Assembly (NCBI RefSeq): GCF_039724765.1
Contig: NZ_CP155729.1
Coordinates: 2,985,501 to 3,049,500 of the forward strand
Source: Sagittula stellata E-37
Lineage (GTDB): Bacteria; Pseudomonadota; Alphaproteobacteria; Rhodobacterales; Rhodobacteraceae
Length of the DNA: 64,000 bases
Direction: 5' to 3'
Below, in pieces: positions 7,880-17,514 of this stretch. Each line of letters begins with the position of its first letter. The first letter of the stretch is position 1. A program made the translations under genes and the position numbers. The notes beneath the pieces were generated by a model. That model saw only the letters and a program-made list of their open reading frames with translations. It had not been told where the DNA came from and did no database searches.

Positions 7880-9727
7880 ATGTTGCGCATCTCATCCCTC
7901 TCCTATTCGGTCGAAGGCCGTCCACTCTTTGAGGACGCCACCGCCACCATTCCCGAAGGCCACAAGGTCGGCCTCGTCGGTCCGAACGGCGCGGGCAAGA
8001 CCACGCTCTTCCGCCTGATCCGCGGAGAACTGACCATCGATGGCGGCGACATCTCCCTGCCCAGCCGTGCCCGCATCGGCGGCGTCAGCCAGGAAGTGCC
8101 CTCCTCCGACGTATCGATCCTCGACACGGTGCTTGCCGCCGACGAAGAACGCTCCGCGCTGATGGCCGAGGCCGAAACCGCCGACGGCCACCGCATGGCC
8201 GAGGTCCAGACACGTCTGGCCGACATCGACGCATGGTCGGCCGAGGCCCGCGCGGCCACCATCCTGCGCGGACTGGGGTTCGAGCCCGAGGAACACGCCA
8301 ACCCCTGTTCCGCCTATTCCGGCGGCTGGCGGATGCGCGTGGCGCTGGCGGGCGTGCTGTTCGCCCAGCCCGACCTGCTGCTGCTCGACGAGCCGACCAA
8401 CTACCTCGACCTGGAAGGCGCGCTCTGGCTCGAATCCTATCTGGCACGCTATCCGCACACCGTCATCGTCATCAGCCACGACCGCGGCCTTCTGAACCGC
8501 GCCGTCGGCAGCATCCTACACCTCGAAGACCGCAAGCTGACCTATTACGGCACGCCCTACGACGGCTTCGTCAGGCTGCGCGCCGAAAAGCGTGCCCAAC
8601 AGGCGGCCACCGCGAAGAAGCAGCAGGACCGCCGCGAGCACCTCCAGTCCTTCGTCGACCGCTTCCGCGCCAAAGCCTCCAAGGCCAAACAGGCGCAGGC
8701 CCGGCTCAAGATGATCGAGCGCATGGACATGGTCACCGCGCCCGAAGAGGCGGCCAAGCGCGTCTTCACCTTCCCGCAGCCGGATGAGCTCAGCCCGCCG
8801 ATCATCAACATCGACGGCGGCTCCACGGGGTACGACGGCAAGGCGGTCCTGCACCGACTGAACCTGCGCATCGATCAGGACGACCGCATCGCGCTTCTGG
8901 GCAAGAACGGTCAGGGCAAATCGACCCTTTCGAAGCTGCTTGCCGACCGCATCGCCCTGATCGAAGGCCACATGAACCGCTCGTCCAAGCTGCGCATCGG
9001 CTACTTCGCCCAGCATCAGGTGGACGAACTGCATCTGGATGAGACGCCGCTCCAGCACCTGCAGCGCGAACGCCCGGACACGCCGCCCGCCAAACTCCGC
9101 GCCCGGCTCGCCGGCTTCGGACTGCAGGCCGCGCAGGCCGATACCGAGGTGGCGCGCCTGTCCGGCGGCCAGAAGGCACGGCTTTCGCTGCTGCTCGCCA
9201 CGCTCGACGCCCCCCACCTGCTGATCCTCGACGAGCCGACCAACCACCTCGACATCGAAAGCCGCGAGGCATTGATGGAGGCGCTGACCGCCTACAACGG
9301 CGCCGTCATCCTCGTCAGCCACGACATGCACCTGCTGTCGATGGTGGCCGACCGGCTCTGGCTGGTGTCGAACGGCACAGTGAAGCCCTACGAAGAAGAC
9401 CTCGATGCTTACCGCGCCCTCCTGCTGTCCAAGGACGCACCGGCCAAGCCCGAAAAGCCGAAGGAAAAACCCAGGCGCGCCTCCCGCGACGAGATCCTCG
9501 ACCTGCGCGCCCACGTCCGCAAATGCGAGGACCGCGTGACCAAGCTTGAGGACATGCGCGAGAAACTGGCGAACAAGCTGGCGAATCCTGCGCTCTACGA
9601 GAACGACAAGGTGGGCGAGCTGGAAGTCTGGAACAAGAAATACGCCGAGATCATGGAAGGCCTCTCCCGTGCAGAGGAACTCTGGATGGCGGCTCAGGAA
9701 AAACTGGACACGGCGCAGCGCGGCTGA
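7880..9727 (+). CDS. ABC-F family ATPase
   Basis: A soluble protein of 615 aa with two ABC cassettes and no membrane segments, which defines ABC-F proteins that act on ribosomes. Cassette 1 has GPNGAGKTT, YSGGWRMRVALA and LLLDEPTNYLDLEG. Cassette 2 has GKNGQGKST, LSGGQKARLSLL and LILDEPTNHLDIES. The linker (about 235-290) is Lys/Arg/Ala-rich, as in P-site tRNA-interaction motifs. A charged C-terminal tail (from about 535) has coiled-coil character, as in Uup. General translation function is more likely than drug resistance. A terminator follows. Confidence 0.9.
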   Translation: MLRISSLSYSVEGRPLFEDATATIPEGHKVGLVGPNGAGKTTLFRLIRGELTIDGGDISLPSRARIGGVSQEVPSSDVSILDTVLAADEERSALMAEAETADGHRMAEVQTRLADIDAWSAEARAATILRGLGFEPEEHANPCSAYSGGWRMRVALAGVLFAQPDLLLLDEPTNYLDLEGALWLESYLARYPHTVIVISHDRGLLNRAVGSILHLEDRKLTYYGTPYDGFVRLRAEKRAQQAATAKKQQDRREHLQSFVDRFRAKASKAKQAQARLKMIERMDMVTAPEEAAKRVFTFPQPDELSPPIINIDGGSTGYDGKAVLHRLNLRIDQDDRIALLGKNGQGKSTLSKLLADRIALIEGHMNRSSKLRIGYFAQHQVDELHLDETPLQHLQRERPDTPPAKLRARLAGFGLQAAQADTEVARLSGGQKARLSLLLATLDAPHLLILDEPTNHLDIESREALMEALTAYNGAVILVSHDMHLLSMVADRLWLVSNGTVKPYEEDLDAYRALLLSKDAPAKPEKPKEKPRRASRDEILDLRAHVRKCEDRVTKLEDMREKLANKLANPALYENDKVGELEVWNKKYAEIMEGLSRAEELWMAAQEKLDTAQRG

Positions 9728-9754
9728 CTCCGCACCTTCTCTTCCGACTATGGA

Positions 9755-9784
9755 GAACGGCGGTCCTTCGGCGCCGCCGTTCTT
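9755..9784 (+). terminator. Terminator after ABC-F gene
   Basis: A perfect 9-bp stem, GAACGGCGG/CCGCCGTTC, is followed by TTCGTTTC, 28 bases past the stop codon. Confidence 0.7.
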
Positions 9785-10128
9785 CGTTTCAGGCGGACGT
9801 TCGGGCAACTGCGGGCCAGTCAGCGCCCGCACCGGCCAGATCGGGACCACGAATGTGGCACAGGTCGCCACATTTTCCGCGTATGCCCGTTTCGAAAGCC
9901 CCACGTCACGCAACAGCCAACCAAGCCGCAAGCATCTGAAATAAATTAGTTTTACGGATACATCCGGGCGCGAAACCCGGAAATACCCGGCAGAATCGCG
10001 TTAACTTTGTGTCCAAATTGAGACTTCCCCGCACCTTCCGCCCGATTTATGCCTCAATTCAACGGCGCCGCAGGGCCGCGGGGGCAGCCCCGGCGCCGGA
10101 TCTGACAGGACCCGGAAGGACGCCCCCG
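9785..10128. other. Intergenic region before the J-domain gene
   Basis: About 340 bp with no supported gene. The J-domain frame is open back to a GTG at 10009, but that extension is low-complexity. An AAATAAATTAGTTTTACGG patch near 9940-9958 is the most AT-rich point and may be promoter DNA. Confidence 0.35.
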
Positions 10129-10638
10129 ATGACCCGTACCGCAGCCCGCACCCCCTACGAGATCCTCGGCGTGTCCGCCTTCGACGACCGCGCCACCATC
10201 CGGAAGGCATGGAAACGGCTTGTCCGCGCAAATCATCCAGACCGTTGCCCCGCCGACGCCGCCCGACTGACCCGCCGCCTCGCCGACCTGAACGCGGCCT
10301 ACGACAAGCTGCGTCACCACGTCCCGGCCACGGGGCGCGGCGCTGCGGGCACGAACCGCGAAGCCGACACTCGGCCCGAGGCCAAGGCAAGGCCCAAGTC
10401 CGATGCACCCCGCCGCACGCAGGCCCATGCGCAGGCCAAAGCGGGCTCAGGCGCGAAAAAGAACGCCAGCGAACAGCCGAAGGCAAAGCCAACCGCCACC
10501 CGCAGCCGCCAAGAGACCCGGGCCCCGTCCCTGTCCCCGGCGCAGCGCGCGGCGCTGCAAAAGGCCACCGCCTCCTTCTCGACCGCGCGCGCCGCGTTCG
10601 AAACCGCCTGCAAGGCGCAGGTCGCCATCGCCGCCTGA
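10129..10638 (+). CDS. J-domain (DnaJ-like) protein
   Basis: A 169-residue protein with a J-domain at residues 8-65: TPYEILGVSAFDDRATIRKA, then RLVRANHPDRCP carrying the HPD tripeptide that stimulates DnaK ATPase. The remainder is a basic Ala/Lys/Arg/Gln-rich region without zinc finger or client-binding domains, so it is a DnaJ class III-type co-chaperone. The start at 10129 follows GGAAGGA. A GTG start at 10009 would add 40 residues with no family support. Partner and clients are unknown. Confidence 0.8.
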   Translation: MTRTAARTPYEILGVSAFDDRATIRKAWKRLVRANHPDRCPADAARLTRRLADLNAAYDKLRHHVPATGRGAAGTNREADTRPEAKARPKSDAPRRTQAHAQAKAGSGAKKNASEQPKAKPTATRSRQETRAPSLSPAQRAALQKATASFSTARAAFETACKAQVAIAA

Positions 10639-10688
10639 TCCCGTAGCAAAGGCTTTACCGGCGGCCCGAAACCGCCTAACCGGGAATC

Positions 10689-11309
10689 ATGGACCCGACC
10701 TTCCTGATCTCGGCCTTCGTCACGCTCTTCGTGGTCATCGACCCGATCGGGCTGACACCGCTGTTCATCGCCCTGACGCAGGGCGCTGACGCGCGCCACC
10801 GCCGCGCCGTCGGCATCCGCGCGACGGTCATCGCCGCCGCGCTCCTGACGCTCTTCGCCTTCTTCGGCGAGGCGGTGCTGGGCTTCATCGGCATCGGCAT
10901 GCCGGCCTTCCGGATCTCCGGCGGCATCCTGCTGTTCATCACCGCGCTCGACATGCTCTTCGAACGCCGCAACAAGCGGCGCGAGGACCGGGCCGAGGCC
11001 GACCACCCGCCCGACCCTTCCGTCTTTCCGCTTGCCATCCCGCTGATCGCCGGCCCCGGCGCCATCGCGTCGATGATCCTGCTGACCGGCTCGACCACCG
11101 ACGTCCTGGGCATCATTGGCGTGCTGGGCGTCATGGCGCTCGTGCTGGCGCTGGTCCTGATGCTGTTCCTTTCGGCCGGACTGATCGAGCGCGGGCTCGG
11201 CCCCACCGGCATCACCGTCACGACCCGTCTGCTCGGCATGCTGCTCGCCGCGCTCTCCGTGCAGTTCGTGCTCGACGGGCTGCGGGACTTCGGCTTCGTG
11301 GCGCCCTGA
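10689..11309 (+). CDS. MarC family integral membrane protein
   Basis: A 206-residue polytopic protein with about six membrane segments. It starts FLISAFVTLFVVIDPIGLTP, the MarC/NAAT family signature, and contains FRISGGILLFITALDMLF and PLAIPLIAGPGAIASM. The role of MarC proteins is unsettled: early links to multiple antibiotic resistance were not upheld, and some archaeal relatives transport neutral amino acids. It lies in a run of same-strand, separately spaced genes. Confidence 0.9.
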   Translation: MDPTFLISAFVTLFVVIDPIGLTPLFIALTQGADARHRRAVGIRATVIAAALLTLFAFFGEAVLGFIGIGMPAFRISGGILLFITALDMLFERRNKRREDRAEADHPPDPSVFPLAIPLIAGPGAIASMILLTGSTTDVLGIIGVLGVMALVLALVLMLFLSAGLIERGLGPTGITVTTRLLGMLLAALSVQFVLDGLRDFGFVAP

Positions 11310-11367
11310 GACTTCCTTCTGCGGGCGGAGTGCCTACATTGAGGGAACGCAGGCACAGGGACCCGAC

Positions 11368-11949
11368 ATGACGCCCGACCAGACCGGCCACACGATCTTT
11401 CTCGGGCTTCTGGCCTTCGCCACCCTCGCATGGTTCTGGCTCAACCACCGCCGCACGCCGGGCCGTGGCCTGCAGAGCCTGATGGGCTGGGCGCTGCTGT
11501 TCGTCGGCATCCTTGCCGCCGCAGGGCTCTGGCAGGACGTGCGCGGCGGGCTGGACCAGCGGCAGGCTGTGTTCTCCGGCGATGGCCGGATCGAGATCCC
11601 GCGCGGCTTCGACGGCCACTACTACGTGACTCTCGAGGTCAACGGCTCGCCCACCCGGTTTGTCGTGGACACCGGCGCCTCCGGCATGGTGCTGACCAAG
11701 ATCGCGGCGGAGGAAGCGGGCCTGCATCCCGACGACCTCGCCTTCTACGACATGGCGCAGACCGCGAACGGCACGGTGAAAACAGCGCCAGTCACCCTGG
11801 ACAGCGTGTCGCTCGGACCCTTTATGGATCGCGGAGTCAGGGCCTACGTCAACGACGGGCAGATGATGGATTCGCTCTTGGGCATGGACTACCTGTCCCG
11901 CTTCGACCGGCTGGAGATTTCGGGCGGCAGGATGGTCCTGGAACGCTGA
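11368..11949 (+). CDS. Membrane-anchored retropepsin-like aspartic protease (TIGR02281 type)
   Basis: A 193-residue protein. Residues 10-30 and 38-58 are hydrophobic and probably anchor it in the inner membrane, leaving the catalytic part in the periplasm. FVVDTGASGMVLT supplies the single active-site Asp of clan AA, so activity would need a dimer, as in retropepsins. The following DSLLGMDYLSRFDRLEI is the conserved C-terminal flap region of the family. Substrates are unknown. Confidence 0.85.
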   Translation: MTPDQTGHTIFLGLLAFATLAWFWLNHRRTPGRGLQSLMGWALLFVGILAAAGLWQDVRGGLDQRQAVFSGDGRIEIPRGFDGHYYVTLEVNGSPTRFVVDTGASGMVLTKIAAEEAGLHPDDLAFYDMAQTANGTVKTAPVTLDSVSLGPFMDRGVRAYVNDGQMMDSLLGMDYLSRFDRLEISGGRMVLER

Positions 11950-12289
11950 AACGGCGTGTCGAATACCGTGCAGATTTTACTCTTCGTGTCGAACGTCTTC
12001 GATCTTGACAGGGTGCCGTACCAAACAATTCCGCCCCAAGTGACAGGCACGTCTTCCCGCGACCGGACCCCGGTCGCGGTATGGGTCAAGGTCAGGTGAG
12101 CGGACAAAGCTGTCATCAAGTGCTTGGGCACCAACGACCGGCATCCTTACCGTGCACCCCCCTCATTCAAGAGTTCATGCTGAAGGATTTCGAATTTGTC
12201 AGAAGCTTTCGTGCGGAAAAGGCGCGTCGTCGGTTGAATATTCGCCCACTTCCTATAGCAGTAGGGAAAATGGCGAACCGAGGAGCATG
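11950..12289. other. Intergenic region before the desaturase, base change point
   Basis: This 340-bp stretch has no supported gene. Base composition becomes visibly richer in A and T from here to about 14150. GTGTCGAA occurs twice (11956 and 11986 regions). The segment just before the desaturase start carries GAGGAG. Confidence 0.4.
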
Positions 12290-13297
12290 ATGACCCACGA
12301 AGACAATACGGCTGGCGCTCGTGTAAGCGCTGCGCGTGACTGGGTCAAAATTCTCTCCGCATACCGCGAACCGGATGCTCTGCGGAGCAGTTTTGAGTTG
12401 GCCGTGACGGTAGGCGCATTCGTTCTGTTGTGGGCCGTCGCATGGTATGCCATGTCCATCAGCGCGTTGCTGGCATTTGTAATATCGCTGTGCAACGCGG
12501 CCTTCTTGCTCCGGTTGTTCATCATTCAGCATGATTGCGGCCACAGCGCTTTTTTCAAGAACCGTGTGTTGAGCGATTGGCTTGGTCGCGTGATCGGCAT
12601 CGTCACTCTGACGCCTTACGACGTTTGGCGAGCATCGCACGCCTTGCACCATAGTTCTTCCGGCAACCTCGGCCGTAGGGGCATGGGCGATGTGCACACC
12701 CTGACGGTTGCGGAATACAAGGCAAGGAGCCCGCTAAAGCGCTTGCTCTATCGTCTGTACCGTCACCCTCTGGTCCTGTTCGGTCTCGGCCCCGGGTACT
12801 TGTTCTTTCTGGAAAACAGATTGCCGTTGGGTCTGACCGGTCGAGCCAAGTACTGGGTCAGTTCAATGGTCACCAATGCCATGATCTGCCTTGCTCTTTC
12901 GGTTATCTACTACTTTGGCGGCATCATGCCGATCCTCTTGATTTTCTTGCCATCTACGCTGCTCGCGGCGAGCGCAGGGGTGTGGTTGTTTTACGTTCAG
13001 CATCAGTTCGAAGACACGCACTGGGAGGCCGATAAAGACTGGGATCTGCATGACGCCGCGCTGCACGGCAGTTCTCACTATGTCTTGCCATCCGTGTTGC
13101 AGTGGTTGAGCGGGAATATTGGAATTCACCACGTACACCATTTGTACAGCCGGATTCCCTTCTATCGACTGCCCGAAGTGCTTCGGGACCACGACAGTCT
13201 TGCGTCGAGCAATCACATGACGATCAGGCAGAGCTTTCGAAGTACGCGACTTCATCTATGGGACGAAGACAGCAAGAAGCTCGTGGCATTTGGATAG
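12290..13297 (+). CDS. Membrane fatty acid desaturase
   Basis: Inserts a double bond into an acyl chain with a di-iron centre. The three histidine boxes are present: HDCGHSAFF, HALHHSSSG and HHVHH. Hydrophobic segments lie around 35-75 and 180-225, between boxes. The 335-residue length is typical of acyl-lipid desaturases. I chose the second of two adjacent ATGs, since GAGGAG is only 1 base from the first. Codon use is less GC-rich than in flanking genes (many TTG, TTT, AAG codons), which suggests transfer. No electron donor gene is nearby. Substrate and regiospecificity cannot be assigned. Confidence 0.85.
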   Translation: MTHEDNTAGARVSAARDWVKILSAYREPDALRSSFELAVTVGAFVLLWAVAWYAMSISALLAFVISLCNAAFLLRLFIIQHDCGHSAFFKNRVLSDWLGRVIGIVTLTPYDVWRASHALHHSSSGNLGRRGMGDVHTLTVAEYKARSPLKRLLYRLYRHPLVLFGLGPGYLFFLENRLPLGLTGRAKYWVSSMVTNAMICLALSVIYYFGGIMPILLIFLPSTLLAASAGVWLFYVQHQFEDTHWEADKDWDLHDAALHGSSHYVLPSVLQWLSGNIGIHHVHHLYSRIPFYRLPEVLRDHDSLASSNHMTIRQSFRSTRLHLWDEDSKKLVAFG

Positions 13298-13333
13298 GTA
13301 GACGCGCCGGCGCTGTGATGTAGCGCATGATCC

Positions 13334-13381
13334 GATGCTGCAATCCAATCGCAAACGAACCTCGGTTCAAATTGCAGCATC
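13334..13381. repeat. Nested inverted repeat after the desaturase
   Basis: An 11-bp perfect stem, GATGCTGCAAT/ATTGCAGCATC, encloses a second hairpin, GAACC-TC-GGTTC. It lies 37 bp past the desaturase stop. There is no T-run, so it is either a transcript-end stabiliser or a palindrome with another role. Confidence 0.5.
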
Positions 13382-13551
13382 CCGTCAAAGGGGCTCGATC
13401 CCGACATTCGCCGCGTGATGCTTGAACGACCGGACTGCGGACAGAGTGAGCTTTCGCTGCGGCTGTTGCAATGGCCGCTTCGGATGGTGCTACTCTCTCG
13501 TTCTATGGCGGCCCATCGCCATCGCTGAGACTTTGGGAGGAAAACCACAAA

Positions 13552-13980
13552 ATGATTGCTTACGTCACCGTTGGCGCGGATGACATCGCGAAGGCAGAGC
13601 GCTTCTACTCGGCTTTCCTTCCAGCGCTGGGTTATGCGCTCGAAGAGTATCAAGGAGACCTAAGCTACATCTTGCCTACAGAGCAGGGTCAGCCCCCCGT
13701 CCAGCCAGATTTCTACGTCAAATCCCCCTTCAATGGGCAATCTGCCTCGGCTGGGAACGGTGTCATGGTCGCGTTTCAGGCGCGATCACAAAGCCAGGTT
13801 AGTGAGCTTCATGGCGCTGCGCTGGCCGCAGGCGGCTCTGACGATGGGCAGCCTGGTTTTCGTCCGATATACGGCCCCCACTTTTATGTCGGCTATCTTC
13901 GTGACCCGCACGGCAACAAGATCGCGCTGTTCTCCAGTGACCCGAATGAACCTGGGCGTGATGATAGACGCGGGAGCTGA
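13552..13980 (+). CDS. VOC superfamily (glyoxalase/bleomycin-resistance-like) protein
   Basis: A 142-residue single-domain protein of the vicinal oxygen chelate fold. It begins MIAYVTVGADDIAKAERFYS and ends PHFYVGYLRDPHGNKIALFS, the usual first and last strands with the DPxGN turn. GGGAGGA lies about 9 bases before the ATG. It shares the less GC-rich composition of the desaturase next door. Most VOC proteins of this type have no known reaction, and the metal ligands cannot be placed with certainty. Confidence 0.85.
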   Translation: MIAYVTVGADDIAKAERFYSAFLPALGYALEEYQGDLSYILPTEQGQPPVQPDFYVKSPFNGQSASAGNGVMVAFQARSQSQVSELHGAALAAGGSDDGQPGFRPIYGPHFYVGYLRDPHGNKIALFSSDPNEPGRDDRRGS

Positions 13981-14175
13981 CATTCATGCCGCACGCAGCA
14001 TCCGGCACTTTGGGCTCAATCCTGCCCTTCATTGCATTCTGCTCGACTGATCGCTGTCCCATCCTTCGGACGTAGCGCCGTACTCGTGGTCTGAGATGCG
14101 ACACCAATCGTCGGTCTTGCTGGCATCTGAAACGGTGCGCCCAACGATTTTAGACGAACATCGTGGGGCGCCCGC

Positions 14176-14634
14176 TCAGGCCTCGGCCTTCTTTTCCCAG
14201 CGGCCCGAGTCCTCCGACCAGTACTGCGCTTTGCAGCCCGCCGACGTCAGCGCCTTCCACTGGCCGCGCGCGGCCTGAACGGCCGCGCCGTCGCCACCAT
14301 CGAACAGGATGCACACCCGCTCCAGCGCATCGGTCTCTTCAGGCCGGATCTCCGCCCCGTCCAGCGCGATCAGGCAGGCCGGTTCATTCGGCGCCTCCAG
14401 CGCCGTGGTCAGCAACACCGGCTGCTCCGCGTCGAACTTGCCGCCCGCCAGCCCATGCGGCAGGAAGCCCTCTTCCGGTTCCAGCCACAGCTTCGCGTCG
14501 AGCCAGTCGAGCCGCGCCGGATCGGTGCCGCGCACAGCCACCCGCCAGCCGCGCTCCAGCGACTTCGTCAGCAGCATGCCAAGCGTCACCTCGACGGGCT
14601 GGCGCGTGAGATGGTAAAAGAACACCGCCCCCAT
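14176..14634 (-). CDS. holC: DNA polymerase III subunit chi
   Basis: Chi links the clamp loader to single-strand binding protein during replication. At 152 aa it is the normal length. It opens MGAVFFYHLTRQPVEVTLGM and keeps the LLTKSLERGWRVAVR and LWLEPEEGFLPHGL segments typical of alphaproteobacterial HolC. It lies 87 bp downstream of pepA on the same strand, the usual alphaproteobacterial pairing. Confidence 0.93.
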   Translation of the reverse strand: MGAVFFYHLTRQPVEVTLGMLLTKSLERGWRVAVRGTDPARLDWLDAKLWLEPEEGFLPHGLAGGKFDAEQPVLLTTALEAPNEPACLIALDGAEIRPEETDALERVCILFDGGDGAAVQAARGQWKALTSAGCKAQYWSEDSGRWEKKAEA

Positions 14635-14721
14635 GTCAGGCCGTTCCCGTACCGCAGCGGGCGCGCCATGGAAGGGACGCGCCCGGCAGTGTATGTGACG
14701 CGTCCCGCACCAAGGCCCGGA

Positions 14722-16188
14722 TCACTCCGTCTCGAACTTGTCGCGCACCAGACGGTCGAGCGACATGACACCCCAGCCGGTCGCGCCCTTCGGCGCCAGC
14801 GCGGTCTCGGCGCTCACCTGCGCCACACCCGCGATGTCGAGGTGGATCCACGGCGTGCCTTCCTTCACGAAGCGCCGCAGGAACTGTGCCGCCGTGATGG
14901 ACCCCGCGGGCCGACCGCCGGTGTTCTTGATGTCGGCCTTCTGGCTCTTGATCATGTCGTCGTAGGCCTTGCCCATCGGCATCCGCCACGCGCCTTCGCC
15001 TTCGGCCTCCGCCGCTTTCAGGAAATCGCCCGCAAACCCGTCGTCGTTCGAAAAGACGGCGGCGTTCTCGTGGCCCAGCGCGATGATACAGGCGCCGGTC
15101 AGCGTGGCGAGATCGACGATGGCCGCCGGTTGCTCGCTCTCCTGAGCGTGCCAGAGCACGTCGGCCAGCACCAACCGCCCCTCGGCGTCGGTGTTGATGA
15201 CTTCGATCGTGTCGCCCTTCATCGAGGTCACGATGTCACCCGGACGCTGCGCGCGGTCCGAGGGCATGTTCTCCACAAGGCCGACCATGCCGACAACATG
15301 GGCCTTGGCCTTGCGCAGCGCGAGCGTCTTCATCACGCCCGACACCACCCCGGCGCCGCCCATGTCCATGGTCATGTCCTCCATGCCGGCGGCGGGCTTC
15401 AGCGAGATGCCCCCGGTGTCAAAGACCACGCCCTTGCCGATCAGCGCCAGCGGCGCACCTTCCGCCCCCTTCCAGCGCATCACCACCACCTTGGACGGCA
15501 TGGCAGAGCCCATGCCCACGCCCAACAGCGCGCCCATGCCCAGCTCTTCGAGCTTGTCCTCGTCCAGCACCTCGACCTCCAGCCCGAGGTCGCGCAGCGC
15601 CTCCAGCCGGTTGGCGAATTCCACCGTGCCCAGCACGTTCGCTGGCTCCGAGGTCAGGTCGCGGGTAAAGGCCACGCCCTCGGCCACGGCTTTTACGGCG
15701 GCAAAGGCGCCTTCCGCCTCCTCCACCGACTTCACCATCAGCGTGGCGGCGCCCAGCGGGTCGTCGGCCTTCGACTTGCGGGCGGTGAAGGCGTAGCCGC
15801 GCAGCGCGAGGCCGAGGCCGATCTGCGCCACGCGTTTCGTGCCGTCGGCGACCACGGTCAGTTCCTTCGAACCGGCTGCCTTGGCAAGCGACGCACCGGC
15901 CTTGCGGGCCTCCGTCACCGAGGGACGGCGCGGCAGCTTCACCAGCAGCGCCGCATCCGCCACCATGCCAACCGGCCAGGCCAGGGCCATGGTCTCGCCC
16001 GTTCCCAGCTTCTCGAAGGCCTCGCTCTCCAGTGCACGTTTCACCGCGCCCTTGGTCAAACGGTTCAGCCGCCGCGCGCCCGGGCCCATCGTGCCCTCGG
16101 CGGGCACGGCCACCGCGACGGCGCCCGAGGCGCCCGCCAGTGCTTCCAGATCGGTCTCGGCGAAACGGATGTCGCGCAGCTCTGTCAT
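14722..16188 (-). CDS. pepA: Leucyl aminopeptidase (cytosol aminopeptidase)
   Basis: M17 family di-metal aminopeptidase that removes N-terminal residues from peptides; relatives in E. coli also bind DNA. Length 488 aa. The metal-binding and catalytic segments are intact: LIGKGVVFDTGGISLKPA, DMGGAGVV and NTDAEGRLVLADVLWHA. The C-terminal half is the catalytic domain and the N-terminal 160 residues the macro-like domain. It is followed by holC and is divergent from lptF. Confidence 0.96.
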   Translation of the reverse strand: MTELRDIRFAETDLEALAGASGAVAVAVPAEGTMGPGARRLNRLTKGAVKRALESEAFEKLGTGETMALAWPVGMVADAALLVKLPRRPSVTEARKAGASLAKAAGSKELTVVADGTKRVAQIGLGLALRGYAFTARKSKADDPLGAATLMVKSVEEAEGAFAAVKAVAEGVAFTRDLTSEPANVLGTVEFANRLEALRDLGLEVEVLDEDKLEELGMGALLGVGMGSAMPSKVVVMRWKGAEGAPLALIGKGVVFDTGGISLKPAAGMEDMTMDMGGAGVVSGVMKTLALRKAKAHVVGMVGLVENMPSDRAQRPGDIVTSMKGDTIEVINTDAEGRLVLADVLWHAQESEQPAAIVDLATLTGACIIALGHENAAVFSNDDGFAGDFLKAAEAEGEGAWRMPMGKAYDDMIKSQKADIKNTGGRPAGSITAAQFLRRFVKEGTPWIHLDIAGVAQVSAETALAPKGATGWGVMSLDRLVRDKFETE

Positions 16189-16383
16189 CTTGGGTTCTCC
16201 TTGTCGTGGTGAGGGGCGGCAGGGGCCGGCCCCGTCCTCCCGCGTCCGGCGCGGGTGTCGTTGAGCGTGTCCTTGCCCAAAGACCTAGCCGCGCCCGCAG
16301 CGGAAGGCCAGAGCCACCTTCCCCCCGCCCGGCCTTTCCCCTAGACTGCCCTTCGACCAGAAAGGACCGGGGGGTTACGGGGC

Positions 16384-17514
16384 GTGCAAAGATTCGACAG
16401 ATATGTTCTGTCGCAACTGATGGTGCTTTTCGGATTTTTCGCGCTGGTGCTTGTGTCCGTCTACTGGGTGAACCGCGCCGTGGTCCTGTTCGACCGGCTC
16501 ATCAACGACGGCCATTCCGCACGCATCGTGCTGGAATTCACCGCCCTGTCGCTGCCTGCGGTGATCGCGCTGGTGCTGCCCATGGCGACCTTCGCCGCGG
16601 CGGTCTACGTCACCAACCGGCTGTCGGGCGATTCCGAGCTGACGGTGGTCAAGGCCACCGGCTTCTCGCCATGGCGGCTCGCGCGGCCGGTGCTGGTCTT
16701 CGGCATCATGGTCACCCTGATGATGAGCGTCCTGACCCACGTGCTTGTGCCACAATCGCTCAAGCAGCTCAGGATGCGCGAACAGGAACTCTCCAGCTCC
16801 GTCTCGGCCCGGCTCCTGCGCGAAGGCACCTTCCTGCACCCCTCCAAGGGCATCACCTTCTACATCCGTGACATCACCCCCGAGGGCACGCTTCAGGACG
16901 TGCTGCTCTCGGACCGGCGGGAACCCGAACGCGAAGTCATCTACACCGCCGACCGCGCCTACCTGATCCGCGACGACGAAGGCCCGAAGATGGTCATGCT
17001 GGCGGGTCTCGCGCAGACCATGAACACGACCGACATGCGGCTTTCGACCACCAATTTCTCGGATTTCACGTACGACTTGACCGGGCTCATCACCGCCAGC
17101 CCGCAGAAGCGCCGCAAGCTCGATGCGATTCCCACCACCGAACTGCTGCTCAACACCGATGGTATCGCCGCGGAGACCGGCCAACAGATCGGCGAAGTGC
17201 TGGAAGAGGCGCACATGCGATTCCAGGGGCCGCTCCTGTGCGTCGTGGCGGCGCTGATCGGCTATTCCGCCCTGATGGTCGGGGTTTTTTCGCGCTTCGG
17301 CGTGACGCGGCAGATCGTCTTTGCCATCTTCCTGCTGGTCGTGGTCAAGCTGGTGGAAAGCGCGGTGACCGACCCGGTGGTGCGCAACCCCCGTCTCTGG
17401 CCGCTTGTCTATGCCCCCAGCGTCACCGGCCTCGCCTTCACGTGGATTCTGCTCTGGCAGGCCTCGCGTCCCTTCCGGCCGAAACGCCTTCGTGAAACGG
17501 AGGCCGCCGCGTGA
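16384..17514 (+). CDS. lptF: LPS export ABC transporter permease LptF
   Basis: One of two inner-membrane permeases that, with LptB, extract lipopolysaccharide from the inner membrane. 376 aa. Membrane segments lie near 13-33, 55-80 and 100-120 at the N-terminus and three more at 285-360, with a periplasmic jellyroll between. It starts with GTG; MQRFDRYVLSQLM is typical of the family. The stop overlaps the lptG start by four bases, and lptG, lptD and surA follow, forming an outer-membrane assembly operon. Confidence 0.95.
   Translation: MQRFDRYVLSQLMVLFGFFALVLVSVYWVNRAVVLFDRLINDGHSARIVLEFTALSLPAVIALVLPMATFAAAVYVTNRLSGDSELTVVKATGFSPWRLARPVLVFGIMVTLMMSVLTHVLVPQSLKQLRMREQELSSSVSARLLREGTFLHPSKGITFYIRDITPEGTLQDVLLSDRREPEREVIYTADRAYLIRDDEGPKMVMLAGLAQTMNTTDMRLSTTNFSDFTYDLTGLITASPQKRRKLDAIPTTELLLNTDGIAAETGQQIGEVLEEAHMRFQGPLLCVVAALIGYSALMVGVFSRFGVTRQIVFAIFLLVVVKLVESAVTDPVVRNPRLWPLVYAPSVTGLAFTWILLWQASRPFRPKRLRETEAAA

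Noticed and set aside
10009..10128. Longer N-terminus of the J-domain protein from a GTG
   Set aside because: The extension is low-complexity and the ATG at 10129 has a good ribosome site directly before the J-domain.
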